A program made the position numbers and the translations under genes. Below are positions 51,913 through 60,671 of a stretch of DNA of 64,000 bases, piece after piece (within the stretch, counting starts at the first letter, position 1; each line of letters begins with the position of its first letter). The stretch spans positions 1 through 64,000 of the forward strand of contig CAKVIN010000002.1 in assembly GCA_934754425.1 (NCBI GenBank), in the 5' to 3' direction. This DNA is from an uncultured Candidatus Melainabacteria bacterium (GTDB lineage: Bacteria; Cyanobacteriota; Vampirovibrionia; Gastranaerophilales; Gastranaerophilaceae). Below the pieces are notes generated by a model that saw only the letters and a program-made list of their open reading frames with translations, was not told where the DNA came from and did no database searches.

Positions 51913-52806
51913 TCACACTCCGGTTGCAATTAAGTCCGGATGTTCAATTACTGTACGAACATAATTATAATATTCGTTTTTATAACCGAACTTTTCAATT
52001 TTGTTCAAAAGTTCTTGTTTTGAAATAAATCCTTGATTATATGCAATTTCTTCTAAACAAGAAATTTTAACACCTTTATTAAGTTCCATTGTTTGAACAA
52101 AAAGACTCGCTTGCAGCATAGAATCGTGCGTTCCTGTATCAAGCCATGCAAAACCTCTACCAAGAATTTCTACATTAAGCTCACCTTTTTCCAAATACAT
52201 TTTATTAAGATCTGTAATTTCTAATTCACCACGTTTTGATGGTCTTAGAAGCTTAGCATAATCACAAACTTTATTATCATAAAAATACAAACCCGTTACA
52301 GCATAGTTTGATTTTGGATTAACCGGTTTTTCTTCTAAAGAAATTGCTTTATTGTTACTGTCAAACTCAACAACACCAAACCTTTCAGGGTCTTTCACCG
52401 TATAACCAAATACTGTTGCTCCAGAATGTTTTTTCAATGCATCTTTCATAATTGTAGAAAATCCATGGCCATGGAATATATTATCACCAAGAATCAATGC
52501 GACTTCTTCACCATCAATAAAATCTTCAGCTATCAAAAACGCATCTGCAATACCTCTTTGAACATATTGAATACGATATTGTAAGTTTAAACCATATTGA
52601 GAACCATCACCAAGCAATTTTATAAAATTATCATAATCAGATTCATTTGTAATAATCAAAATATCCTTAATCCCCGCAAGCATAAGAGTTGAAAGCGGAT
52701 AATAAATCATCGGTTTGTCATAAATAGGAAGCAATATTTTTGAAATCGGTTGTGATGCAGGATACAATCTTGTTCCCGCTCCCCCTGCTAAAACGATACC
52801 TTTCAT
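51913..52806 (-). CDS. rmlA: Glucose-1-phosphate thymidylyltransferase
   Basis: 297 residues, first enzyme of dTDP-rhamnose synthesis, making dTDP-glucose. It begins IVLAGGAGTRLYPASQPISK (nucleotide loop), with KPMIYYPLSTLMLAG and the LILGDNIFHG motif at about residue 105, then FGYTVKDPERFGVVEFD and LDTGTHDSML. All substrate-binding motifs are present. The rmlBCD genes are not in the window. It lies beside the thioredoxin-like gene with about 10 bases between them. Confidence 0.95.
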   Translation of the reverse strand: MKGIVLAGGAGTRLYPASQPISKILLPIYDKPMIYYPLSTLMLAGIKDILIITNESDYDNFIKLLGDGSQYGLNLQYRIQYVQRGIADAFLIAEDFIDGEEVALILGDNIFHGHGFSTIMKDALKKHSGATVFGYTVKDPERFGVVEFDSNNKAISLEEKPVNPKSNYAVTGLYFYDNKVCDYAKLLRPSKRGELEITDLNKMYLEKGELNVEILGRGFAWLDTGTHDSMLQASLFVQTMELNKGVKISCLEEIAYNQGFISKQELLNKIEKFGYKNEYYNYVRTVIEHPDLIATGV

Positions 52807-52814
52807 ATTCCCTC

Positions 52815-53186
52815 CTAACCTCTAAATTTTTTCATTTCCGCTTCTGTACACACAGTATCCATCATGCAATCAGGTAAAATTTGCATTGCCTTCTTTTTTG
52901 CACCATTTATCATAACAACATAAGGTACATAACTACCACGAAATTCATACATTAACTTGCGACCATATTTTGTAGAAGCATCTTCTTTTATAAACACAAA
53001 TTCACCATTATGTGCCTTTGATAATTTGTTATACATTGGCGAATACATTTGACAGTATTTACAATCAGGAGTATACAAATACAAAAATATGTTATGCCCT
53101 TTATTTATTGCATTTTCTACTTCACCGGCAAAGCTCGGTATACCTAAAAATAATAATAAAATTAATAATAAACCCTTCTTAATCAT
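52815..53186 (-). CDS. Exported thioredoxin-like protein
   Basis: About 123 residues from the internal Met at 53186, which starts a clear signal peptide (MIKKGLLLILLLFLGIPSFA); the longer reading to 53237 would place charged residues ahead of it. The mature part has a CxxC redox site in YTPDCKYCQMYSPMYNKL, and EFVFIKEDAST is a typical thioredoxin strand. It is likely periplasmic, in disulphide exchange. It is upstream of rmlA on the same strand. Confidence 0.8.
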   Translation of the reverse strand: MIKKGLLLILLLFLGIPSFAGEVENAINKGHNIFLYLYTPDCKYCQMYSPMYNKLSKAHNGEFVFIKEDASTKYGRKLMYEFRGSYVPYVVMINGAKKKAMQILPDCMMDTVCTEAEMKKFRG

Positions 53187-53284
53187 AACAAAGATAATAT
53201 CACTATTATAAACCTTTTTCAATAGGTAAGAAAACATATCCGATTAAATGTTGACTTTTATATTCTAATCATTAAATTTAGGAT

Positions 53285-54265
53285 ATGACAAAAGATTATT
53301 ATAAAATTTTAGATATTGAAGAATTCAGCACACAAGATGAAATCAAATGCGCATACAGAAAACTTGCACGCAAATGGCATCCTGATATTGCCGGAAACAC
53401 ACCTGATATTATCACTAAATTTAAAGAAATTAACGAAGCTTATGAAACTCTTTCAAATTCAGTAAAAAAATCTGATTATGATAGAGCTAGAAGATTTTAT
53501 AACTACAGCAGCCAACAAACAAAAACGACAGAAAAAAATCAAACTTACAACAAAAACACAACAAATCCTAATTTTAAGGAAACTAAACACGAAAAGAAAA
53601 ACTATTCTTTTAATTGGGAAGATTTTTTCAAACCTAAAAAAGAGATTAAAACTCCAAAACGTGGAGAAGATATTTTTTCTGATGTCGAAATTTCTGTGTT
53701 TGAAGCAATCAGCGGTGCGACAAAAGTAATCAATATGCTTCAAACTCAAGTTTGTCCAAATTGTGGTGGAAGAAAATTTGTAAACGGTAATAAATGTACA
53801 TATTGCAAAGGAAAAGGAGATATTTCTTCTTATAAAAGATTTAGTGTGAAAATACCTGCAGGAATCAAAGACGGTTCAAAAATTAGATTGGCGGAAGAAG
53901 GCGAAAAAGGGAAAAATGGCGGTCGCAACGGCGATTTATATTTAACAATCCACATTAGAGAACCACAAAACTACAAGACGGATGGTTTAAATATTTTGAA
54001 AAACATTCCGATTACACCTTACGAAGCTGTTTTAGGCGCAGACGTTACAGTTGCAACTCTTATCGGCAATGTATCATTAAAAATTGCGCCAAATACCAAA
54101 AACGGACAAAAAATTCGTCTTTCCGGTTGCGGAATTAAGCAAAATGATAAAATTGGTGATATGATAGTAACAGTAGAAATTCAAATTCCTCAAGATTTAT
54201 CTGTAGAAGAAATTAATTTGTATAAAAAATTACAGGAATTGCGAGGTGAAAAAAGGGTATTTTAA
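53285..54265 (+). CDS. DnaJ-type co-chaperone with reduced zinc finger
   Basis: 326 residues. The N-terminal J domain includes the catalytic KWHPDIAG (HPD) motif. A polar linker follows, then a DnaJ C-terminal substrate-binding part (DVEISVFEAISGATKVI, RNGDLYLTIHI). Only two CxxC pairs (CPNCGG and CTYCKG) remain instead of the four CxxCxGxG repeats of full DnaJ, and the G/F region is absent. This is a type between DnaJ and CbpA. It is followed 6 bases later by queE. Confidence 0.88.
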   Translation: MTKDYYKILDIEEFSTQDEIKCAYRKLARKWHPDIAGNTPDIITKFKEINEAYETLSNSVKKSDYDRARRFYNYSSQQTKTTEKNQTYNKNTTNPNFKETKHEKKNYSFNWEDFFKPKKEIKTPKRGEDIFSDVEISVFEAISGATKVINMLQTQVCPNCGGRKFVNGNKCTYCKGKGDISSYKRFSVKIPAGIKDGSKIRLAEEGEKGKNGGRNGDLYLTIHIREPQNYKTDGLNILKNIPITPYEAVLGADVTVATLIGNVSLKIAPNTKNGQKIRLSGCGIKQNDKIGDMIVTVEIQIPQDLSVEEINLYKKLQELRGEKRVF

Positions 54266-54271
54266 TCAATA

Positions 54272-54934
54272 ATGGAAACTAATATTAAAGAAATCTTTGC
54301 ATCAATTCAAGGCGAAGGTCCATACATAGGATATAAACAATTATTTATAAGATTTTGCGGATGTAATTTGAATTGTAATTATTGTGATACAGAATTCGGA
54401 ATAAATGATTCTAAAAAATATTCGGCAGAAGAATTGGCAAATATTATAAAAGAAAATTTAGATTGTCATTCTATATCATTAACAGGTGGTGAGCCGCTTT
54501 TAAATATTAAATTTCTGAAAGAATTTTTACCTAAATCAGCACTTCCAATATATTTAGAAACAAACGGAACTTTATATAAAGAACTTGCTGAAATTATTGA
54601 TTATGTTGATTATGTTTCTGCTGATATAAAGTTACCAAGTAGTACCGGCTTAAATCCTTTGTGGGAAGAACATGACAAGTTTTTTGAAATTGCATCTAAA
54701 AAAAATCTTTTTGCAAAAGCCGTTTTTAGCAAAAATGTTACTGATGACGAACTTCATAAAACATGTGAACTATGTAAAAAATATGACATAGAATTAATTC
54801 TTCAACCTAAAATGAACGGTATTATTCCGGATGTAAAATCTGATTTTATGCAAAAAATATTAAACTCTTGCCTTAAACAATATAAAAAAGTAAGATTAAT
54901 TCCGCAAGTACATAAATTTATTGATGTCCAATAA
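54272..54934 (+). CDS. queE: 7-carboxy-7-deazaguanine synthase
   Basis: A 220-residue radical SAM enzyme of queuosine/archaeosine precursor synthesis, making CDG from carboxytetrahydropterin. It begins IKEIFASIQGEGPYIGYKQL (QueE family start), with the cluster motif CNLNCNYCDTEFG (CxxxCxxC) and SLTGGEPLLN. Length matches the family. No other queuosine gene is adjacent. It converges on the response regulator with about 8 bases between. Confidence 0.93.
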   Translation: METNIKEIFASIQGEGPYIGYKQLFIRFCGCNLNCNYCDTEFGINDSKKYSAEELANIIKENLDCHSISLTGGEPLLNIKFLKEFLPKSALPIYLETNGTLYKELAEIIDYVDYVSADIKLPSSTGLNPLWEEHDKFFEIASKKNLFAKAVFSKNVTDDELHKTCELCKKYDIELILQPKMNGIIPDVKSDFMQKILNSCLKQYKKVRLIPQVHKFIDVQ

Positions 54935-54942
54935 ACTTGATT

Positions 54943-56214
54943 TTAAACTAATTTTTCAACCCATTTTATTAAATCAGTAATTTCATATGGTTTTGGTAAA
55001 TACAAATCAGCACCAGCATCTAAAATTGCAAATTTTTCTCTGGTTGTACTTGTTACAATTATTTTTGTATTAACAAAATTTAATCTTGATTTCAAATCTC
55101 TACAAATATCCAAACCTGACATATCCTCTGCACTATCAATAATTATCACTCTCGGTTGCTCTTCACTATTAAAATCTAACTCATTCTGTATTTCATATCC
55201 TTGAAGCTCCAAAGTTGTTCTTAACAATAAAGACAACGCTTCATCAGGTTCTTGAATATATATTCTTCTATTTATTTTTGGTGTTATAACCGAGTTTTCG
55301 CCGGCAAGTTTGATTCTATCTATAGCATAATTAGAGCCATTAGGAATTTTTGCAATTTTCTTTATCGCAAACAACTTTTCCAACAACAACTCTTCTGTTG
55401 AAATCAAATCATAATTATCAAGAATTCCACCAATCAAGATTGAAACAAAATTTCCCCTCATACCGGCTTCTCTATCACTTTTCAACAAAGTGTAACCACG
55501 TTTTGCATCCTGCTCAGAATAGAATTTTGGAGTGACCGTATCAAAAGCAAATGTTAAAAATGCCGCCATTCTTTCTGCACTAAAAGGATGAGTAATGATT
55601 ATAAAATTATTTTCATTATATTGACCTAAAAAATCATTTGTATCAAGAGTGGATTTTGCAATTGCCACAAATGTTTGAAGTAATTTTTCTCCGGCAATAT
55701 CAGAATAAACACTTTTATAATTTTCTAAATTCTCAACACCAACTAACAACACAGAATATTTATTATCCGAATTCAACAAGCGCCTTAAAGCTTTTTGGGT
55801 ATATTTTTTATTCGGTATTTGAGTAACACTATCGAGATTAAGCTCAATATCTCGTCTTAAATGAGCTTTTATTCTCATTTTAAACTCTTCAATATTAACC
55901 GGCTCACTCAAAAAATCATCTGCACCACTACTCAAAACATTAATTCTGTCATTAAAATCAGCTGATTTTGAAACTGCAATAATTATTGGGCGAGTATTAT
56001 AAGTTAATGTCCTTATTTTTTCACAAAAGTTTGTTAATTCTTCTTCTATCGTATCAGATACTATTATCAAATCTGGTTCTATTACACGTATCAACTTAAT
56101 AGCATCTTTCAATGTTCTTGCAACAGATACAGAGGTTTGCTCATCCTCCAGGCTTTTTTTATATTTTGTAGAAAGCTCTTTTCTTTTATCAATAATCAAG
56201 ACTTGTGAGAGCAT
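54943..56214 (-). CDS. Response regulator REC-GGDEF(degenerate)-REC
   Basis: 423 residues. REC1 (about 1-120) has the probable phospho-Asp 54 (IIVSDTIEE) but a Glu (SEP) where the conserved Lys-Pro usually lies. The middle (about 130-290) looks like a GGDEF domain, with VENLENYKSVYSDIAGEKLLQ but GQYNENNF in place of GGDEF, so cyclase activity is unlikely. REC2 (about 300-423) has Asp in IIIDSAED and an intact LPKPYE. It overlaps the histidine kinase by 19 bases, so it is its likely partner. Confidence 0.85.
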   Translation of the reverse strand: MLSQVLIIDKRKELSTKYKKSLEDEQTSVSVARTLKDAIKLIRVIEPDLIIVSDTIEEELTNFCEKIRTLTYNTRPIIIAVSKSADFNDRINVLSSGADDFLSEPVNIEEFKMRIKAHLRRDIELNLDSVTQIPNKKYTQKALRRLLNSDNKYSVLLVGVENLENYKSVYSDIAGEKLLQTFVAIAKSTLDTNDFLGQYNENNFIIITHPFSAERMAAFLTFAFDTVTPKFYSEQDAKRGYTLLKSDREAGMRGNFVSILIGGILDNYDLISTEELLLEKLFAIKKIAKIPNGSNYAIDRIKLAGENSVITPKINRRIYIQEPDEALSLLLRTTLELQGYEIQNELDFNSEEQPRVIIIDSAEDMSGLDICRDLKSRLNFVNTKIIVTSTTREKFAILDAGADLYLPKPYEITDLIKWVEKLV

Positions 56215-56909
56215 CTCAAGACCTCCTCTTGATTATACACAGGCATTAATACAACAAAAGTCGTACCTTTTCCTAATTCAGACGTAAAATTAATTTTTCC
56301 GCCCATGCCTTCAACCAGTTGTTTAGTAATATACAACCCCAAACCATTCCCTTGAGTTGTACTTGTTAAATGATTTTCTAAACGACTAAACTTTTTAAAA
56401 ACTTTATCAAAATCTTCTTGTTTTATACCAACACCTTCATCAATAATCTTAATTTCTACAAAATTTTCCGCAAGTTCAGTTTTTATCGTAACTGTTTTTC
56501 CTTCTGTAGAATACTTTGCAGCGTTATCAATAAGATTTGTTAATATTTGTTGAAACTTATCTTCATCAATCCATGCCGGCGGTAAATTAACATTTAATTT
56601 CTGAACAAATTTTCTCGTTTTATACTGCTCTGTAAATATTGGAATTATGCGCTTTATCACTTCATTTACATCGACTTTTTTCAACACTTCACACCCAGCA
56701 TTCATTTTTGACACAGTTAAAACATTTTCTACAAGATGAATAAGCCTATTTGATTGGTCGCTTATTATTTGTATAAACTTTTTTTTATTCTCATCATCAA
56801 TTTTATCCCACGAATTTAAAAGAGTTTGAGAAAACCCTCTTATACTGGTAAGAGGGGTTCTCAATTCATGTGAAACTGTTGCTATAAATTCATCTTGAAT
56901 GGTGGACAT
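56196..56909 (-). CDS. Histidine kinase lacking a sensor domain
   Basis: 237 residues that begin almost directly at the HisKA phospho-acceptor: FIATVSHELRTPLTSIRG. The HATPase follows with N-box LIDNAAKYS, G1 DEGVGIKQ and G2 GNGLGLYIT. No membrane or PAS/GAF input region exists. The reading frame closes (TAA) inside repeat B just upstream, and no ribosome site precedes the ATG. Either a natural soluble kinase or a gene whose 5' part was lost when the repeat inserted. Overlaps its response regulator. Confidence 0.85.
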   Translation of the reverse strand: MSTIQDEFIATVSHELRTPLTSIRGFSQTLLNSWDKIDDENKKKFIQIISDQSNRLIHLVENVLTVSKMNAGCEVLKKVDVNEVIKRIIPIFTEQYKTRKFVQKLNVNLPPAWIDEDKFQQILTNLIDNAAKYSTEGKTVTIKTELAENFVEIKIIDEGVGIKQEDFDKVFKKFSRLENHLTSTTQGNGLGLYITKQLVEGMGGKINFTSELGKGTTFVVLMPVYNQEEVLRCSHKS

Positions 56910-56919
56910 GTTTTTTTTA

Positions 56920-57045
56920 AAGTCGCTAGGTCGTTAAGTCATTAAGTCGTTAAGTTCTTATTAAAAATATATATGTAAAACAAGATTAAAAAAAAATAAT
57001 TTTATAATGAACTTAACGACTTAATGACTTAACGACTTAATGACG
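56920..57045. repeat. Inverted octamer-array element, copy B
   Basis: About 125 bases between the histidine kinase and the PC4-like gene. It is the same element as at 6499-6621, in the opposite orientation. The left arm is octamers GTCGCTAG/GTCGTTAA/GTCATTAA/GTCGTTAA, then an AT-rich centre, and the right arm TTAACGAC/TTAATGAC/TTAACGAC/TTAATGAC. The TCATTATA and CCTAGCGACTT landmarks match copy A. Confidence 0.88.
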
Positions 57046-57053
57046 TTCCCTTT

Positions 57054-57287
57054 CTACTCTTCTTCACTCATAAATTCTTTTTTAGCTTCTTCAATAGCTT
57101 CTGACAAAATATCAAGTTGATCCGGCGCAAAAGTTACACCTTTCTTTGTAGGAAGCCAAGAAGCACCTTCGTCTGTTGTATAAAATATTCTTAAATTAAA
57201 ATAACTTTTTCCTCTATATTCAGAAATAGAAATTTGTAATTGTTCTGTATCACTTCTTTGAATACTAGCTAATAATTTTCCTGCCAT
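57054..57287 (-). CDS. PC4/YdbC-like ssDNA-binding protein
   Basis: 77 residues with the PC4 (transcriptional coactivator p15) pattern: ISISEYRGKSYFNLRIFY, then GASWLPTKKGVTFAPDQL and a last helix (LDILSEAIEEAKKEF). Bacterial members bind single-stranded DNA or RNA and help transcription. The match is short and by eye. It lies upstream of repeat B and the kinase. Confidence 0.78.
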   Translation of the reverse strand: MAGKLLASIQRSDTEQLQISISEYRGKSYFNLRIFYTTDEGASWLPTKKGVTFAPDQLDILSEAIEEAKKEFMSEEE

Positions 57288-57416
57288 TTAAACACTCTCC
57301 TTTTTATAATAAAACCATTAAAATTATATCATATAATCGCTACCGGTAAATAGCAAACTTAAAAAAGCCACGTTATTATATAAAAACTGAATTGCTACTC
57401 TAAAATATGTATAAAA

Positions 57417-58805
57417 TTATACTTTCGCCATTTTTTCTTGCAAAGAATGAGCAGATTCTTCATATCCTGCCCTACCCATAAGAGCATAAGTATAATTTTT
57501 AGCTTGTTCTACTCCAGGTTGATTAAATGTATTAATATTATACAACTCACCGGCTATCGCAGTCTGAACTTCTAACATATATAACAATTGAGCTAAATTA
57601 TATTCATCAATTCGTTCTATAGACAAAGTCATTGTCGGACGAGAATAATCCGCAAGAGAAACCCTTGTCGAATCTGCTTCAGCATTCAACAAATCATTAA
57701 TAGTTTTTCCACCTAAATATCCAATACCGGTATACTCAAAAATTTTAGGAATCTCTAAAGTAGTATCAAAATTTTCTACACGAATAAACGTAACAACCTT
57801 ATTATTTGGACCTTCGTTATACAACTGTATTTGCGAGTGCTGATCAGTAGCTCCTACTGCCTTAATCGGTGTCGGGCCTACATTAACTCTTTCGCCATTA
57901 TTATTAACTTCTTTCCCCAAAGATTCTGCCCAAAGTTGTACATACCAATCAGAAACGTACTTCAATCTGCTTGAATATGGCATCATTACAGAAAGATTTT
58001 TACCTTTCTTCGTATCTAATAAATATTGAATAAGTGCTCCTTGCGCAGCAATATTTTGATTAATATCAGTATTTTTTAATGCCAAATCCATATCTTTTAT
58101 ACCATTTATGATTTGATCAATATCCATACCGACAAGCGCAAATGGAACTAAACCAACCGCTGAAAAAACAGAAAATCTTCCGCCTACATCATCCGGAACG
58201 ACAAAAGTTTTATAACCTTCCTGATCTGCAAGTTGTCTTAAGACTCCAATTTTTTTATCAGTAGTTGCAACAATATTTCTTCTATAATTATCGCCAAGTT
58301 CTTTTTCTAAACGATCTTTTATAATCATATATTGCGACATTGTTTCCGCAGTTGAACCGGATTTTGTAATAACATTTACTAATGTTTTACTCAAATCCAA
58401 AATATCTAAAAGCCCATTCATAGAATCAGGATCTATATTATCCAAAAAGAAAATTCTTGGTAAACCATTTCTCTGTTCCGGAGTAAGCAAATTCCAATAA
58501 GGTTTTAATAACGCTTCTGTTACTGCAAGTCCGCCAAGTGCAGAACCACCGATACCAAGCACCAAAATATTATCAAATCTGCCTTCTACCATAGAAGCAA
58601 ACTCTTTTACATACCACACGGTTTCTTCATTATAGCCCAAATTCATCCACTGAAGCCACTGACCAGGTTTATCTTTTCTTTGATTTAAACTTTTTATTAT
58701 ATTAGAAATTGTATCTTTATAATTTTCAAATTCCTGATTTAAGTTCAATCCGTTTTCTTCACCGATAATCGCAGAGTCCGTGTTTCTGATATTTAATTTA
58801 AGCAT
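57417..58805 (-). CDS. pgi: Glucose-6-phosphate isomerase
   Basis: 462 residues from the ATG at 58805, where AAAGGG lies 5 bases upstream; the longer in-frame reading to 58889 has no ribosome site. It interconverts glucose-6-phosphate and fructose-6-phosphate. Motifs are VLGIGGSALGGLAVTE (phosphate loop), VITKSGSTAETMSQ, DDVGGRFSVFSAVGL and the catalytic QLWAESLGKE region. Length fits the shorter bacterial Pgi group. Confidence 0.95.
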   Translation of the reverse strand: MLKLNIRNTDSAIIGEENGLNLNQEFENYKDTISNIIKSLNQRKDKPGQWLQWMNLGYNEETVWYVKEFASMVEGRFDNILVLGIGGSALGGLAVTEALLKPYWNLLTPEQRNGLPRIFFLDNIDPDSMNGLLDILDLSKTLVNVITKSGSTAETMSQYMIIKDRLEKELGDNYRRNIVATTDKKIGVLRQLADQEGYKTFVVPDDVGGRFSVFSAVGLVPFALVGMDIDQIINGIKDMDLALKNTDINQNIAAQGALIQYLLDTKKGKNLSVMMPYSSRLKYVSDWYVQLWAESLGKEVNNNGERVNVGPTPIKAVGATDQHSQIQLYNEGPNNKVVTFIRVENFDTTLEIPKIFEYTGIGYLGGKTINDLLNAEADSTRVSLADYSRPTMTLSIERIDEYNLAQLLYMLEVQTAIAGELYNINTFNQPGVEQAKNYTYALMGRAGYEESAHSLQEKMAKV

Positions 58806-58940
58806 CAAAACCCTTTCTATAAATAATACCCTTAAATTAATTGTACTATTAACAATTAATTTTTCAAGGGTAATAAGTTTAGTAAACACAAAGGTTGCAA
58901 GGGGATAGAAATTTTATTTGTTTATTATAAAATACTGAAT

Positions 58941-59288
58941 GTGAGAACATTTTGTAAGACATTTTTTATATTTTTATTCTTTTTGGTTTTACAATGCGTA
59001 TGCCATTTTAATTTGTCTTCTCAAATTGAGCAACCAATAAATCAAATAAATTATTTACAAAATGATTACCAAACAATCGCAATTATTTCTGAAAATTTAA
59101 ACAATTCAGAAATTCATATTAAAAACAATGACAATGTTCAACCAATTTCTTTTAATAATGATTTTTGCGTATTATCAAATTCAAAATCTCTAACAAATCA
59201 CGAAAAATCAATTGCAAATTCTACTATAAATAAAAATACAAATTTAAGAACAGGCTTAATTTCAGATGTTCAAATTCGTGCTCCTTAA
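58941..59288 (+). CDS. Small exported protein, unrecognised
   Basis: 115 residues with a GTG start and no good ribosome site. The N-terminus is a signal peptide-like stretch (FIFLFFLVLQCVCHFNL). The rest is Asn/Ile/Ser-rich with no visible domain (IHIKNNDNVQPISFNNDFCV). It is upstream of the OadG-like gene by 59 bases and may be co-transcribed. It may also be a spurious frame in AT-rich DNA. Confidence 0.5.
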   Translation: MRTFCKTFFIFLFFLVLQCVCHFNLSSQIEQPINQINYLQNDYQTIAIISENLNNSEIHIKNNDNVQPISFNNDFCVLSNSKSLTNHEKSIANSTINKNTNLRTGLISDVQIRAP

Positions 59289-59347
59289 TTGTTGCTTTGC
59301 TTAATAAAAAGTAATGTACACAATTAAATAATTTAAAGGAGATTATT

Positions 59348-59593
59348 ATGGATTTGACGTTATTAAAAGACGGTCTTTTTGTAATGATTATTGGAATGGG
59401 AACAGTTTTTGTATTCCTTGTAATAATGATTTACGTAATGCAAATTAGTGCAAATGTTATAAAATATATCAACAAATTTTTTCCTGAAGAAGTCCCTCAA
59501 GAAAAGACTTCAAAAAGAAAAATTTCTAAAAATGATAATACAGAAATCGCAATTGCAATCGCTTGCGCTATAGCGGAATCGAATGCAGGTTAA
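59348..59593 (+). CDS. OadG-like sodium-pump decarboxylase gamma subunit
   Basis: 81 residues: one membrane helix near the N-terminus (LFVMIIGMGTVFVFLVIMIYVM), then a basic linker and a C-terminal TEIAIAIACAIAESNAG ending. This is the pattern of the small gamma chain of Na+-translocating oxaloacetate/methylmalonyl-CoA decarboxylases. The alpha and beta subunits are not in the window. AAAGGAG precedes the ATG. Confidence 0.78.
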   Translation: MDLTLLKDGLFVMIIGMGTVFVFLVIMIYVMQISANVIKYINKFFPEEVPQEKTSKRKISKNDNTEIAIAIACAIAESNAG

Positions 59594-59607
59594 AAAGGAG
59601 AAAATTT

Positions 59608-59730
59608 ATGATAGAAGAAAATAAAAATACACTAACAGAAAACCATGGTTCAGGATTAATCAGCACACTAATTTTTATGGCAATAGCTATTTTTACTATG
59701 ATTCTATTACGTTACTTCCTTAACTACTAG
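59608..59730 (+). CDS. 40-residue single-helix membrane peptide
   Basis: Starts 15 bases after the OadG-like stop with an excellent AAAAGGAG ribosome site. The sequence has a polar N-terminus (MIEENKNTLTENHGSG) and one membrane helix (LISTLIFMAIAIFTMILL) with a short RYFLNY tail. Its position suggests a subunit or assembly partner of the OadG-type complex; this is inferred from spacing. Confidence 0.72.
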   Translation: MIEENKNTLTENHGSGLISTLIFMAIAIFTMILLRYFLNY

Positions 59731-59763
59731 AATATTACACATATATTGTGCTAAATGGCTAAT

Positions 59764-59803
59764 AAATAAAACCGAAGAAAATAAAAAATCATCGGTTTTA
59801 TTT
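59764..59803. terminator. Terminator after the small membrane peptide gene
   Basis: AAATAAAACCGA (59764-59775) pairs with TCGGTTTTATTT (59792-59803). It lies between the OadG-like operon and the convergent DUF1796 gene and is bidirectional. Confidence 0.78.
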
Positions 59804-59822
59804 TATTATAAAAACTAAAATT

Positions 59823-60647
59823 CTATTCAACACTATCACAAAAATTGTTCATTTCTTTATCAATAATTTCAAATAAATGCGAGGCATATTGATTATTTAT
59901 AATCCTTGCACGAATATTTGTTAACCCTTTTAATTGTGACACCCAAGTACTTCCCATTTTATTAAAACACTTATTCGATTTGAAATTAACAACCCGTACT
60001 TGCTCCAACTTCCATTTTACTCTCCAAGAATTTGTATTGAAAATTATTATACAAAAATCTTTTCTATATCTTTTTAATTCATTAATAAAGTCTTCCACAA
60101 CTTCCTTTTTAGGATAAGCACAGTGAGTGATTAGGAAAATAGGTAATTTTTCTTTATCATTCAAATAGTTATAAAAATTCTTAATCCGTCTTTGATATAT
60201 ATCCTTAAATTCTTCTAAAGAACATTTAGGTTCATGTATGAAATCAATTTTATATTTAGTATTTTTATAAAAAATTTCATTTTTATTATCTACTTCTCGC
60301 TCACCCAATTCAAGATTTTCAAAAAAATCTTCAAAGTCATTCCTAAATAACTCAACATTTTTCTCAAAACTTGAACATACTTGATCAAAAGGACAAGTTT
60401 TTTCACCATCTTTTTTGTAAGGTTTTATACCATTTATACTCGTTAAAGTTCGTGCAAAACAATTTGTACCAAAAGGTATTATGACATATTTGTTGTTATA
60501 TTTCTCATACAATTTCTCTTTGGGAAAATTGAACAATAAGCTCAAGTGTTTAATTCTTGTACAAATATCCTTACTATCTATATCAACATTTAAACTAAAA
60601 TGAATACGCATTCCTAATTCCGTTCTAATATTATGACAACTTGCCAT
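59823..60647 (-). CDS. DUF1796-type putative cysteine peptidase
   Basis: 274 residues (or 262 from a second Met at 60611, which has a short AGGA ahead of it). The PFGTNCFARTL and KTCPFDQVC segments match the DUF1796 putative papain-like cysteine-peptidase pattern, with Cys in GTNC as likely nucleophile. A later LPIFLITHCAYPKKE may supply the His. No signal peptide. It is divergent from an XRE regulator, and a 14-bp palindrome spans or precedes its start. Confidence 0.78.
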   Translation of the reverse strand: MASCHNIRTELGMRIHFSLNVDIDSKDICTRIKHLSLLFNFPKEKLYEKYNNKYVIIPFGTNCFARTLTSINGIKPYKKDGEKTCPFDQVCSSFEKNVELFRNDFEDFFENLELGEREVDNKNEIFYKNTKYKIDFIHEPKCSLEEFKDIYQRRIKNFYNYLNDKEKLPIFLITHCAYPKKEVVEDFINELKRYRKDFCIIIFNTNSWRVKWKLEQVRVVNFKSNKCFNKMGSTWVSQLKGLTNIRARIINNQYASHLFEIIDKEMNNFCDSVE

Positions 60648-60658
60648 AATATTAGAAC
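60622..60658. promoter_or_regulatory. 14-bp inverted repeat, operator candidate
   Basis: GTTCTAATATTATG (60622-60635) and CATAATATTAGAAC (60645-60658) are perfect reverse complements with a 9-base spacer. The site lies between the divergent DUF1796 and XRE genes, at the start of the former. A dimeric regulator site or an RNA hairpin are both possible. Confidence 0.65.
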
Positions 60659-60671
60659 ATTAATATAAATC

